This document shows, piece after piece, positions 33,480 to 44,374 of a DNA stretch of 64,000 nucleotides. Each line of letters opens with the position of its first letter. Position 1 is the first letter of the stretch. The notes under the pieces are model-generated. The model searched no databases. It was not told where the DNA came from and worked only from the letters and a program-made list of their open reading frames with translations. Made by a program: the position numbers and the translations under genes. Origin of the DNA: Cladosporium sp. IMV 00045 (taxonomy: Eukaryota; Ascomycota; Dothideomycetes; Cladosporiales; Cladosporiaceae); the NCBI GenBank assembly GCA_001931905.2, contig MSJI02000949.1:1-64000 (forward strand), read 5' to 3'.

Positions 33480-34070
33480 ACCATCGACTTCCGTGATACC
33501 AGAAGGGCTGTGGTCCGTGGAGAGTGTTAAGTTTGCATCAAAGCCAATCATATACTCATTTACAAAAAGTCGCGCCCCAGTGACCGGAAGTTACAGAGAA
33601 GGAACGGAGCTTATGTTTCTTTCTCCTCTTCTCCTCTCTTCTCAAAACCAGTCAGCCGGAGCGAAAGCGAAGTTTGGTGGATAGAGCGTCTCACATGACG
33701 AATTTCGGCGTGAAAGGACTCGCTTTCGCTACAGCCATTTTTGAGACGCTGTGAAGTTCAGCTCGCGACTTTCTCCACTTCAGGAATCTCGGACTTTATC
33801 ACGGCGGGTGGAATCTAAATACTCGGCCGAGCACTCATCCAACAAATCGTCAATGAGCGGGTGGTGGTATAAGGCCCGCCAGAAGGCATTCCTTCAATCG
33901 CACATAGCGTGCCAGCTGAATACAAAAAGGAAGTTGTCCTCAACCCATCATGTAGGGGACCTGCCGACATCTCTTCCTCAACCTGCAAACACAGTACATA
34001 ACTTCAACCAGCTCGTTGATCGATCAAGCTCGATTCATTTCACAATTCCTTCCATTCAAACAAAGTCTCC
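33480..34070. promoter_or_regulatory. Divergent promoter region, regulator/monooxygenase (copy 1)
   Basis: About 590 bp between the regulator start and the monooxygenase start. It contains the 10-bp palindrome CTCGGCCGAG at 33822-33831, present also in copy 2. CGG/CCG inverted pairs are the usual recognition element of Zn2Cys6 dimers, so self-regulation and regulation of the neighbour are plausible. Confidence 0.5.
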
Positions 34071-35446
34071 ATGACTCCCCCAATTGCCATCCTAGGCGCC
34101 GGTCCCAGCGGCTTAGCTCTCGGCCGCCTACTCGAACTCGCCCGCGTTGACTTCATCGTCTTCGAGCGAGACTCCTCCGCAGCCTCAGCTTGGGGCCGGG
34201 GCGGCAGTGGAACACTCGACTTGCACGAGGGTTCCGAATTGTTGGCTCTCCAAGAAGCCGTTCTGTTTGAGCAGTTCAAGAAGACAGCTCGGTGAGTTAC
34301 AGTCGCGCCTGACCAGCAAAGCATCTATTAGGGTTAGGGTTAGGTTAATAAAATCATCTCAGTTACGATGTGCCCTTGATCGTTGCCGATATGCATGGTA
34401 ACACCCTGATGAAGCACTGAGAAGGCGAAGAGACCAATCGACCGGAGATAGATCGTCGAGATTTGCGGATGCTCTTGTTGAACTCATTCCCTGAACACAA
34501 GATCAGATGGGGAACCAAAGTCGACAAAGTCCAAAAGGCCGACGACGGAACGATGGCCGTCTACTTCGCAGACGGCACAAGCGAGGCAGGTTTCCGTCTG
34601 GTTGTTGGCGCTGATGGTGCTTGGTCGAAAGCGAGGAGCTTGGTAAGGCCGTCTGGGCAGTTAGTCAAAGGTCGTTTCTAACATATAGACAGATCACGCC
34701 AGCAACGCCCGAGTTTGTGGGCAAATACTACCTCACATCGAACATCTCGCCAAGCAATCCCTTCTATCCCACCATTGAGGCGAAAGCAGGCACAGGCAAC
34801 TACCTCAGCATGGGTGGTGGTCGGGTCGTGGCCGCCATGAGACTTGGCAATCGATCGTACTACACCTTTGCTGGGCTCGAACTCCCAGAGACATGGAGGA
34901 AAGACAACTCCGATTTGATCAACAATCCAGCAAAGCTGCGGCAAACACTTGCAAAAGACCATTTTGCCGATTGGCCTGCAGTTAGTACCGATCTGATCAC
35001 TCAGAGCGACGGCGACTTCTACGTCTGGCCACTCTACGGTGTGAACGCAGAGTCGATGGAATGGCAGACCGTGTCTGGCGTGACTCTCATCGGAGACGCG
35101 GCACATTTGTGGTAAGCAGCATTCTCGTACTACCACGATCATCTACCATAGATCATAGAAATCACATGAGACTGACCAGCACCTAAGCCCGCCAAGCGGC
35201 GACGGTGTCAACGTAGCACTACACGACAGTCTTCAACTAGCGCAACAAATCACTTCTTTCGGCTTTGATCGTCTAGACGAAGCAGTGGTGGAATACGAGA
35301 AGCTAATGAAACCGAGAGCGAAAGCCATGATCGAAGACAGCGCGATGATGAACAGGATGATGTTTGCAGAAGACGCGCCGAGAGGGTTACTGGAAGCATT
35401 CGAGGCTGCGATGGCTAATGGGGCGGATACTTTGACGGAGGCTTGA
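34071..35446 (+). pseudogene. TetX-like flavin monooxygenase, disrupted copy 1
   Basis: There are four exons: 34071-34291, 34363-34642, 34693-35111 and 35188-35446, matching the intact copy 2 gene codon for codon in exon lengths. The in-frame codon 34418-34420 is TGA where copy 2 has GGC (…TLMKH-stop-EGEETNRPE). Other motifs survive: AILGAGPSGLALG, GTLDLHEGS, GADGAWSK and the spliced GDAAHLCPPSGDG. The nonsense codon removes about 70 percent of the protein. Splice sites look intact and no other stop is seen, so inactivation is recent. Readthrough or a sequencing error in this copy is possible. Confidence 0.85.
34328..34344 (+). repeat. Telomere-type TTAGGG repeat in an intron, copy 1
   Basis: TTAGGGTTAGGGTTAGG lies within intron 1 of the TetX-like gene. 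TTAGGG is the common telomeric unit of filamentous fungi. The same 17-mer is in copy 2 at 44631-44647. Confidence 0.9.
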
Positions 35447-35910
35447 GCGGGTGATCTTTTGGGATTTATGGTTACTGATGTTATGGATCTACTCTCAGCA
35501 TAGAGATAATACAGATACTCTTATCTCTTTCAGATAGACTCCGACGTGAAACCTATCACTTTATCATGTTTAGCAAGAATAGTGTGTAGTGAATGTACAC
35601 CCTCCCTGATGCCCAGAACTTGTGGGAAACCTCGAAGTGATTTGTGAATGTTCCTCGCTGAACCATGTGCTTCTTCGGTGAAGATAGACGTGAAAATGCA
35701 GAAATCGTTTTAAAAAAGTGAATCGTCCTCATAGGCAAGCGACGTCTATACGTATACGGCGTGTAGCATACTACCGTAGAAGCGCAGGAGATTAAGAAAA
35801 GAACACAAAACAACAGACTTCTCGTCCGTAACGCAAACCAATGCTGAAAAACAGATTCCAGAGTGAAAACCAAAAGGCATCGTCGAGTTGGATGAGACTG
35901 CGCGCGCTCA

Positions 35911-35963
35911 TCATGCAGTGGCAGCAGCAGGCTTCTCTGCCTCCTTCTTCTCGGCGGCAGGCT
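35911..35963 (-). pseudogene. 3' remnant of the DnaJ-X gene at the gap edge
   Basis: This is the last ~17 codons (…EKPAAATA) and stop of the DnaJ gene found complete at 46210-47782. The 3' flank (35447-35910) also matches 45749-46209. The rest of the gene is missing at the N gap, so this is either a true truncated duplicate or a contig end. Confidence 0.9.
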
Positions 35964-35983
35964 NNNNNNNNNNNNNNNNNNNN
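35964..35983. other. Assembly gap (20 N)
   Basis: Twenty N separate the two copies of the ~10.1-kb repeat. To the left is the DnaJ 3' end, to the right the middle of the phosphodiesterase gene. A fixed-length gap exactly at the repeat junction means the join is inferred by scaffolding, not read through. Confidence 1.
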
Positions 35984-37363
35984 TTGTTGCCAACTTTCTG
36001 TTTCAACTCTCCTAATTGATTCATGTAGTCGAAGTGACGCTGCATGTCAGTAGCCAGAATTGTCGAGATCATGATACTTCTGAAGCCAGGAATTGTGCCA
36101 AGTTTGGGCCAATGGCGACGAATGAGCTGTGAATATGCCGCGCAATGATAATTTTCCAGGACTGATTTGTCGTTGTACATCTGCGCCAAAGGATGATTAC
36201 AGGCAACCAGGAAAGCATTGTTGACACCAGGGTGGCCAACATCGTGTCCAATGGCGGATACAAGCAAGATCAGTCCGTCGAGAGGAGTCAGAATTTTCTC
36301 GATTGCGCTTTGCGTTTGTGTCACCGTGGCGTTGGGTCCTGCGGGTGGACAAATACCGAAGAAGACCAGAAAGCTGTAAATAGACTGCGTAACATCCACC
36401 GCGTGACGCCAGTTGTGGTAGTGAACTTCTCTCTCGTGCTTGTATTGCCGTCTCGTGGCCAACAGAAAGCCCATTAATTCTTCCCGTGGGATGTTGTACT
36501 CCGCCAGATCAGGAGACTTCAACTGGTTCTCAAGCATGTAGAGAGTGGCGCAAGTGAGCTCGTCCATGTCGAGTTCGTGCGCGGGAAATCTCCAGTGACT
36601 GATGGCGTCTTGGACGAAGTTGGCGCGTTCTTCAGAAATTGCCTCGTCCGGACGGTGGCAAGGCTTGCCCGGCTCCTTCACTGTGAGGATACTATCCACA
36701 AGATTCTGAGCCATCTGCGTGCCGACCAGCCTCGCTGGCGGTCGAGTCTTCTCTCTGACATGACCGACCAGACGACTGAGATCGTCATGGCCGATTGGGC
36801 TGTGAAGCGCATCGACAGCGCCGGCGCGAAGGTGGTTCATTGCGGTCGCGGGATCCAGGGGTTGGCTCGATCTGGGCGAAGAAACCAGGAGGGTGAAAAG
36901 AAAAACATGCTTTTGATAGCGCGAGCCTTGGATGTCGGTGTGTAGTGCCTCGAGGAAGTCAATGGTTGAATGTTGGCGTGGAGCATCGCTACTTTGGGTC
37001 GAAGCGTATGCTGGCGCATCAATGAGAACCAGAGTGGGATGGTTGTTAGCATAGACCTCCACGTGATCCCAGCATTCTTTTGGTGAAGAGCTCAAAAAGA
37101 CTGAAATGATGTTAGTAAATTCCGAATTGACTGTAATATCAATGTACGCCATGGCAAGGAGTTCACAAACCTTCATTGAAGCCGCCCTGGTCTGGATCCA
37201 GCAGCGCGCGAACATTTCGGTGTATCACCTGCAGCGAGTGCGCGAGGTCTGTGACGGCCGGCTCCTCGGGACGGCTGTTGTGATGATAGGTCGCGGTGAT
37301 GTCCTCGCCGGCACTTGCGCAAAAGTATACGACATTGCACCGGTCGTCCGCCTGCTCCTCCAT
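35984..37363 (-). CDS. cAMP phosphodiesterase PDE2, 5' partial copy truncated by the gap
   Basis: Exon 1 is 37171-37363 (starting MEEQADDRCNVVYF) and exon 2 runs 35984-37100. The frame is open and keeps the HNWRHAVDV and HDVGHPGVNNAF metal-site motifs, but the sequence ends at the gap before KAADISN and the whole C-terminal tail. Amino-acid differences from the full copy are few (for example FLVFFG versus FLVVFG, RANF versus RADF). A stop codon lies upstream of the methionine in this frame, which supports the same start in the full copy. If the gap is a real duplication breakpoint this is a 5' fragment gene; if a scaffold error, it is the other allele. Confidence 0.85.
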
Positions 37364-40173
37364 CTGTTCGCGCAGCCCGCGTCGGCCGAAAAGGCCGTTT
37401 CTTCTGCTGGGAGATTCGAAAGGTGTAGGATGTGGGTGTGTGTTAAGGAACGTTGCGGCGGCAGAGATGATTCGTGTGGTGGTATCTGTGCCGGCGCATT
37501 CGGCGCACGCGATCGGATGAGGGAAGAAGGTCGCGTGGCGGAGATATCAGGATGTTAAAGAGCGCTCGAGAGCGCAATGAGTCGAGTAAGCGCGGCGCGT
37601 GAGATGCAGTCGTGAGTTTTTGGGTGGAAGGAAAGTGTGACGTTGATGTTATGTCGTCACCGAGGAAGTCGATGCGCGGATGCAGGATTATGCGGCGGAA
37701 AGGTCGAGGTCAAGGCGAGGAGCCTTGGGTTGGGCGGATGGATGCAGGTGCGAATGGAGAGGAAGCGGAAAGTGGGTGGTGGTGGTGGGTGGATGGGCGT
37801 GTCTCTGTTGTGGAGATGGCGATGGCTTGGAATGTAATAAGAAGGAAAAGGCAGCTTTTTTGGTGCAGCAACACAAGAAAAGGGTCAAGTCTCGAGGCGC
37901 ATGCTGGGCGCAGTGTGGTGGTAGCGAATAATGCCTGGGGTGTTAGGTGAAGGCGAGGCGACAAGCAAGCGATGTTCCTGTCCGGCAGTTGGACACCTCA
38001 AGGTGAGGTAAGGCAGGGTGAGAGTGGCAAGGCGTAGGGCGACGGGTGGGTGCTTGGCTTGGAGGTGGTGGTGGTGGTGGTGGTGGTGGTGGCAGCAGTA
38101 GGTTGCAGATGCAGTACCTCCAGGCAGGTGATCGACAAGGCGATGATGAGGGAGTGGGAGAGAGTCAAGAAAGAGGAGAGAAAGGACTGGAGAGGACTGG
38201 AGGATGGAGCAATTGCAGGTGGGCGAGAGTAGGTAGAGTGGTTCGGGTTTGAATGGCAGTGATTCCTAGAGGCTACACCAGCAACACCACAATCGCAATC
38301 CCTGCCTTCCGTCCTTTTTCCAGAACAACACAAAACGTTCGCTCCCCCGCGCGCAAGAAGATTGGAAGAAATTATATCGAGATACCGAGATGTTGATATG
38401 AAGCCAAACACATCACTCGACTTGATTGACCAAGTGTGGGCCTCTCAGGACGGCCCTCGCCTATCAACACGCCCTCTTATACCGAAAACTTCACCGAAGC
38501 ATGCTCGATAGACATCTCCCAAAAGTGGGTACGTTCTAAGAACAATCGATGATCGAAGGATGAGGCATCATCTTGTTCTCCGAAGCTTCGAATGCCCTTC
38601 GGCACCCAAATTTGTGGTACAACGGTACTTGTGAGGCGCAATCCTTTTGCTTCTTTCCAAAACACGCCCTGTCTGGCATGTCTTGTCATCTTGAACCGGC
38701 GTCGCTTTCCAGGACACCGCGGATACGAAGACCAAGAAGACAAAAGGCATCATCTCACGCTCGGTCTGGACTGGCGCTTCCTCCTACGCATGCCATCATC
38801 TCGTTTCTGCGCGCCTGGGCTCCACTCGACCTGGGCAGCCTGATCGGTGTCTCATTATTCCCAACGCAGCAATTTCCGCTTGGATCTAAGGATTTCTACC
38901 CGTCGAGGCCGTCTTCTTCTGTTGCCCAGTCATGCCAGACCGTGCTAAATAATGCAAATGATCACCACGAACACATGCTTGCATGCTTGCATGTCTTGTC
39001 ACTTCGGCTGGGTGTCCCCTCTAATCACACTATCTCAACTAATGAAAGATCAGACATGGTTGTACTGATATGCGCCGCTAGAACTTCGCTCCAGGTCGAC
39101 ATGCCTCCATGCTTACATACATCTGTCGCATTTCCATCATCATATGACGCCAACCCATCAGCTCGACCAACGCAATTCTTGCAAATCTTTTCCCTTTCAG
39201 CACGCCTTGCCCCTCTTTCTGCTTCGTCTGCCTATCACTGCAAGCACTCCCAGGCGCTCTATACTCGCATTGCCTATCACGGGGGAGAGCCCTGCTAGCC
39301 TATCATTTCCATACCTGCGCAATCGCCAGTTCCCACAGTCACGCGACGAGCCTGGTTGCGACGACTCGTCCGTCTCGCCTTCCTCTACAGGGTAGGAGGT
39401 AGTGTGGGCTTGCGTGTTCTTTGCGCTTCGTGCCGATTTCTCCACTGCTACAACGCAGCAACCTGGTCAAGCGCTGTGAGCGACTGTATAGTACACACAG
39501 TACAAGGCTGATCTCTGCGATGCCTGCGCATTACCCATGCCTTCATCCTCGCCATACTGTTCGGGCTTATCGCCCAAGTTTAGCATCTCTGCCGGCGCTG
39601 CTTGTCGTCTGTGAAGATCTCGAGGTCAGCGACGAAGTGATCGACTAAAACGACTCGGGCGCACGTGTGGGCGAGCCTCGTGTGGCGTTATATTCGACTT
39701 GGTAGAGCGCTTTGGAAAGGGATCTTGTCACAAGATGACATTTCGCTGCTACACGGCTGCACCATTACCTGTTGATTTTGTTACCATTCACGCCATATTA
39801 AGCAAGGAGCGATGAAATTCCTTCATAGTAGGTAGTCTTGTATGCGATTTTCTTACAATTTTTGGGCCAAGTTGAATACTCCCATAGCTCTTTATCCCCG
39901 TACAGCTATTTACAACAAATACTTTTCACGCGATTCGATCAATTTCAGCCCAATCGAATTGGTTCCAGCCCAAATCAGCCCAATTCAATGATTCAATGAT
40001 CCAATGATCCCCTCCAATATCTTGAACCTCTCCCAAAACCATCACCGTCACTACGACAATATCAACATGGAAGTATCACATCATTCAAGAATCCGCCTTT
40101 TCAAACCCCATCCCTAAAACCCCATCATCAAACCCAACCCTCTCAACCCATCACCCAACAACCCAAAACCCAC
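37364..40173. other. Long spacer upstream of the PDE2 fragment (copy 2)
   Basis: The non-coding counterpart of 27248-30014. It holds a (GGT)~9-10 run at 38064-38092. No gene is supported, because open frames are not kept between copies. Confidence 0.6.
38064..38092 (+). repeat. (GGT)n microsatellite, copy 2
   Basis: About 9-10 GGT units followed by two CAG units. The equivalent site in copy 1 has a short GTGGTGATGGTGG followed by seven CAG units. Confidence 0.9.
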
Positions 40174-40798
40174 TCACCTCCTCTTCCCCTTCCCCTTCGC
40201 CTTCCCCTCCCCCATCCCCCACAAAAGCGCCACAGCGCCCAACACCGTCAGCCCCAAATTGCCATAAACGCCAATATCCATGGCCTTGGTATGATGCGAC
40301 GGACGGGACCAATGCGTCCAAGCACCATAGCCAGTGGTGACGTGGTGGAACATCGTGGCCAGAATAGCCAGTTTCGCATAAGGCTTTCGCGCGCGCTGGG
40401 TTTCGGCCGAGGTTTGCGAGCCTGGCAGGGGGAGGGCGTTGCTGAAGATTAGGAGGAGGAGGGCGAGGGTGATGAGTTGCCAGCCGTCGGTCCAGATGTT
40501 GTAGATTTCGAGGTCTGAGGGAGGGGGGGTTGTTAGTCTTTGGGGGTTCTGCTACGGCAAGGGTTGTTGATAGGGATTGATGAGAGGCATACCACTCGGC
40601 GTCAAGACGGGCTGCGCGGGCGGTCTGAACCAGCCGCTCACGCGGACGGGGTCGGTGAGGCGTGCCAGGCCACGGAGGGCGTACCAGAACGAGGTGCCGA
40701 AGATGTAGGCGTGGTATGGCTACCTTCATATTAGCTCATGGGTTTTCCGTAGCTGTTATTTCATTTTGGATGGTGAGACTTACGTCTACGAGCGACAT
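40174..40798 (-). CDS. Small four-helix membrane protein, copy 2
   Basis: There are three exons: 40784-40798, 40593-40719 and 40174-40514, the same lengths as copy 1 (15, 127 and 341 nt). The product is 160 residues and intact. Differences from copy 1 are concentrated in the loop after the second hydrophobic segment (SAETQRARKPY versus TAEAIRARKPY). The donor of intron 1 is GTAAGT here and GTGAGT in copy 1. The family is not recognised; four hydrophobic segments and a basic KGKGKRR tail indicate an integral membrane protein. Both copies appear functional, unlike the neighbouring pair of genes. Confidence 0.8.
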
Positions 40799-41514
40799 GG
40801 TTGGAGTTGTGCTACAATTTATTACCCAAAGACCGAGGAAACTCGAGACTTACGGAGAAGATAATGATAGTAGACGATTGTCCAAATAAGAAGCTATTAC
40901 AAAAAGAACACCTTGAGGTTTTGTCCCAAGATGTGGTCTCTCAAGAATGCCCCGCCATAGCCGACGTAGGGGAGCTGGAAAGTTGTAAACAGCGTAGCAG
41001 TTGCGTCATCCAGCATGGAGGACGGAGCTCGTGGGCCGCGCGCATTGGAGACTACCAAAATATGATGTATCAAGTGCATATGTGCGACGTTTGTGAATTT
41101 CTTGGAAGATTGAAACATTGGCGATTTAGAGTGTTGTGGTCGATGAACGGGCGATGTCTACGAAGTGCTTTGATCGATCGTAGACGGCGGCCACTCGCGC
41201 ATGAGACGCTTGGACAATGGAGCATGATAAGTCGCGTGTCTGTTTATTTGCACCATAGATATATGAGGGATGCTGCAGGTCGATACCACAAGATCATTAG
41301 GGAGACAGATGTATCGGTACAGCTTGTCACTGGAAATAGAGTGATTGCCAACACCCTATCTCCGCTGTACTGTCAAGATGATGATCGGGAAAATAAGGCG
41401 GCTCTGAAAGTGTGAGAATGGATCATGACTCCCTCATTGATTGCAAAGCCACTTTAAGAATAAGTTTTGCCGCTGAGAGTCTCTGTATCTTGTGATGAAC
41501 CACGACCTACTTGA
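40799..41514. other. Spacer with a copy-2-only insertion
   Basis: Corresponds to 30625-31207 but is longer. About 117 bp at 41285-41401 has no counterpart in copy 1. Frames running through it are not conserved, so no gene is called. Confidence 0.5.
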
Positions 41515-43784
41515 TTATAGCTCCATCGAATCACCAAATCCAATCCAATCGATATTGGCATCCCCCAAAAAGAGGTCCGTCCAAGAAGCCATGCCACCAT
41601 CTCCCCCAGTAAATGTGTAATCCGTGTTGTCGAACAGGTGTTGCTCGGATTGTGCTGAAACAGTATGGTTTAGGAACGCATCCCAATCAATAGGATCTGG
41701 CCGCTGTTCAGACGCTTCGGCTTGCGACGCTGTCTGCTGTGTACCGGGGTCGCACTGCGCTTCTATCATGCATGATTAGTTCAGCAAGACGATGAGACGA
41801 AGGAGCATCCCACTTACGGCGGCCCAAAGCTGAGCGGACTACTGATTCGGCATGCTGTACGAAAACGACGGCGATACCTTGCAGCCTAGCAGCGAGCGAA
41901 TTTCGCAGACTCATCTTTTTCAAGAACGATGGCAGCTCCTTCATAGCTGATAATGCCTCTTCATCTTCTTCGGTCGTTGCGCCTGTGCTAGCCAGAAGCT
42001 CACCAAATAGAGCTAAGAAGGGTGTGAACGGACAGCACACCAGCTGCCAGACGATACCGTTGTAGACTTCTTCGGAGTCTGATACAAGGTGCTGGAGGAG
42101 GTGGAGCATCCGTTTGGAGGAGCTGATGGTTTCGCTCTTCATGTTGTCAGAAGCACGGCCGAGGATGACGAGCAAATAGTGGTAGTTGAACTCCAGGGTA
42201 CATAGTCCAAGATCGATCGAGGTGATGCCGCTGTCGTCGAGTAGAGGTTTCTCTGCCATCGCGGCAGCTTCAACCATCTATGTAAATGTGCGTCAGCTTA
42301 TAACCTTGTCTTCTGGATGCAGAGATGATTTGCAGCATACTTGTTTCGCTAAGGCATACCAAGCTTCCAAGGAGTTTCTCGCAGATTCGATAGCTCTTTG
42401 GTCCAATGGGATGCTGTCGTGGATACAAGTCCAGATATCGCCGATAACGTATGAGAGCGACATTATCTGGTGGACATAATGCGCTCCGAATAACGAGCCA
42501 GGCCGAGCGCCCTGACTTTGCTGAGGGGCTTTGTTATGCGGCTCAAACGGAAGCAGCTGTAAGACAGTGGGCATGGGGATGTTCCTCGTCATGGCACGGT
42601 GAAACGTGGGCGGTCTCCCAAATATGATGGACAAGCCTTTATCCACAAGGTTGAGATACCAGAAAGTCATGATCCGTCTTTGTCGGGTTTCTGGGGAGAG
42701 ATTCCGAGAAGTGACACCAAGGGCCTGTAGCATTCTACAAGCGGTCGCGATGAGCATGTAGCAGAGGCTAGGAGATGTGAATTCTTCGACGTGGGTGGCG
42801 AGAAGAGCGAGGGCTTGTATGTTTGTCTCGCTAGGCTCGAGCAGGATTTTGGCATCGTTGAAGGCCAGCCACAGGTTGCACTTCAATTTGTCCTTGGTCG
42901 TCGAGTCTTCCGGGGTTGTGGATGAAACCATGCTGAGAATGATGCTGTAGTACATGACCAGCCACGCTCTATCTTGTACCAGATGAGGTCGGCCGGCTCG
43001 TAGATGTTGCAATACGTCGTCTTCGGGTCGACAAGCAAATATGGGATGGCCTCGCTGCAAAGTGGAAACGAATGCTAGATGCTTCGGTTAGTAAGTTCCT
43101 ATCCGAATTGGATTCATATTGGCTCACTGTCCGCCCATATCTCTGCTCTGTCTTCAAATAGGAAGAAAGACCGACTTTCTTTATCATATCCAGGCTCATT
43201 GTGCCAGATAGCAGCACATGCCTTCGAAAGGGAAGAGAGGGCACCTAGTGAATTACTCTGCGGGACACCCATGCCTTCAAGTAGTCCGCGGGTCGCCTCA
43301 ATATCACTCGTAAGATGCGACTGCACCTCGACATTTTGGTCCGGAGCAGTAGTGCCAGGGCAATGTTCAGTTCTTGGACGGTTCGATGTGATAGACGATG
43401 GTGTGGGAAACGACACCGCTTCGGTGGACCTGTGTTCGTCCCTTCGTTTCCTCTTGCGGCGAATAACTCCAGAGCGCGAGTAAAGACAGGCGATGTGGTC
43501 GTTCTGACATCTTGAACAGGTTGGTTTTGTTCGAGAGCATGATGTCTGTCAACTCCTTAGCAAGTGAAGACCTTCGAGTGTGAAACAGAATGCTTACTTT
43601 CCGAGACCGACATGCGTCACACTGCAAGCATCAGTTATTGATCACGTCCGATCGCTACTCGTTACGAACGTACCGCATACGGTGCCAGATCGTCTGAATT
43701 GGTCATGTTTCTACTCGTTGCGTCCGTATCTTCCGACGCTCCTGCACTTTTAGCAGCTTCATCTCTGCCGTCGCTCCCGCGCAT
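41515..43784 (-). CDS. Zn2Cys6 transcription factor, intact copy 2
   Basis: There are six exons: 43674-43784, 43598-43621 (24 nt), 43128-43545, 42341-43074, 41818-42277 and 41515-41762, with introns of 52-63 nt. Lengths sum to 664 residues plus stop. Splicing builds a complete cluster, C-DA-C-RSRKTS-C-SRTKPT-C-SR-C-QNDHIA-C, near residue 38, followed by a basic IRRKRKRR linker. Exon 4 carries the fungal-specific transcription-factor core (HVEEFTSPSLCYMLIATACRMLQALG, given as landmark around 42780, and RRIMTFWYLNLVDKGLSIIFGRP). The start is uncertain: 43784 is the first ATG shared with copy 1, but 43868 (copy 2 only) and 43706 are possible. It is divergent from the TetX-like gene, its likely target. 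Confidence 0.85.
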
Positions 43785-44374
43785 ACCATCGACTTCCGTG
43801 ACACCAAAAGGTTTGTAGCCCGTGAAGAGTGCTAAGATTGCTGCAAAGCCAATCCTATACTCTTTCATAAGAAGGCGCGACCCAGTAACCGGAAGTTATA
43901 GAGAAGGAACGGAGCTTATGTTTCTTTCTCCTTCTCCTCTCTTCTCAAAACCAGTCAGCCGGAGCGAAAGTGAAGTCTGGTGGATAGAGGGTCTCACATG
44001 ACGAACTTCAGCGTGAAAGGACTCGCTTTCGCTACGGCTGTTTTTGAGACGCTATGAAATTCAGCTCGCGACTTTCTCCACTTCAGGAGTCTCGGACTTT
44101 ATCACGGCGGGTGGAATCTGAATGCTCGGCCGAGCACTCGTCCAACAAATCGTCAATGAGCGGTGGTGGTATAAGGCCCACCAGAAGGCATGCCTTCAAT
44201 CGCACAGAGCGTGCCAGCTGAATACATAAAGGACGTTGTCTTCAACCCATCATGTAGGGAACCTGCACATATCTTTCCCTTAACCTGCAAACACGATTCA
44301 TACGTTCAACCAGCTCGTTGATTGATCAAGCGCCAATCACTTTCACAAGGCCATCCCATTCAAACAAAGTCTCC
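43785..44374. promoter_or_regulatory. Divergent promoter region, regulator/monooxygenase (copy 2)
   Basis: About 590 bp between divergent starts, with CTCGGCCGAG at 44125-44134 conserved with copy 1. No other paired site was recognised by eye. Confidence 0.5.

Larger units (their letters stand above)
25868..35963 (+). repeat. ~10.1-kb segmental repeat, copy 1
   Basis: The unit starts inside the phosphodiesterase gene and ends inside the 3' end of a DnaJ gene, directly at the N gap. It matches 35984-46262 in order and orientation throughout. Offsets drift from 10116 at the left end to 10299 at the right because of indels. Coding parts differ by a low percentage by eye, spacers by more. In this copy both the Zn2Cys6 regulator and the flavin monooxygenase carry in-frame stops. 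Confidence 0.97.

Noticed and set aside
35911..37215. Open frame apparently fusing PDE2 to the DnaJ C-terminus
   Set aside because: It runs through the 20-N gap; the joined reading is an artefact of unknown bases and not evidence of a fusion gene.
40801..41415. 204-residue open frame upstream of the copy 2 membrane-protein gene
   Set aside because: It includes the copy-2-only insertion and is not open in copy 1, so it is not conserved coding sequence.
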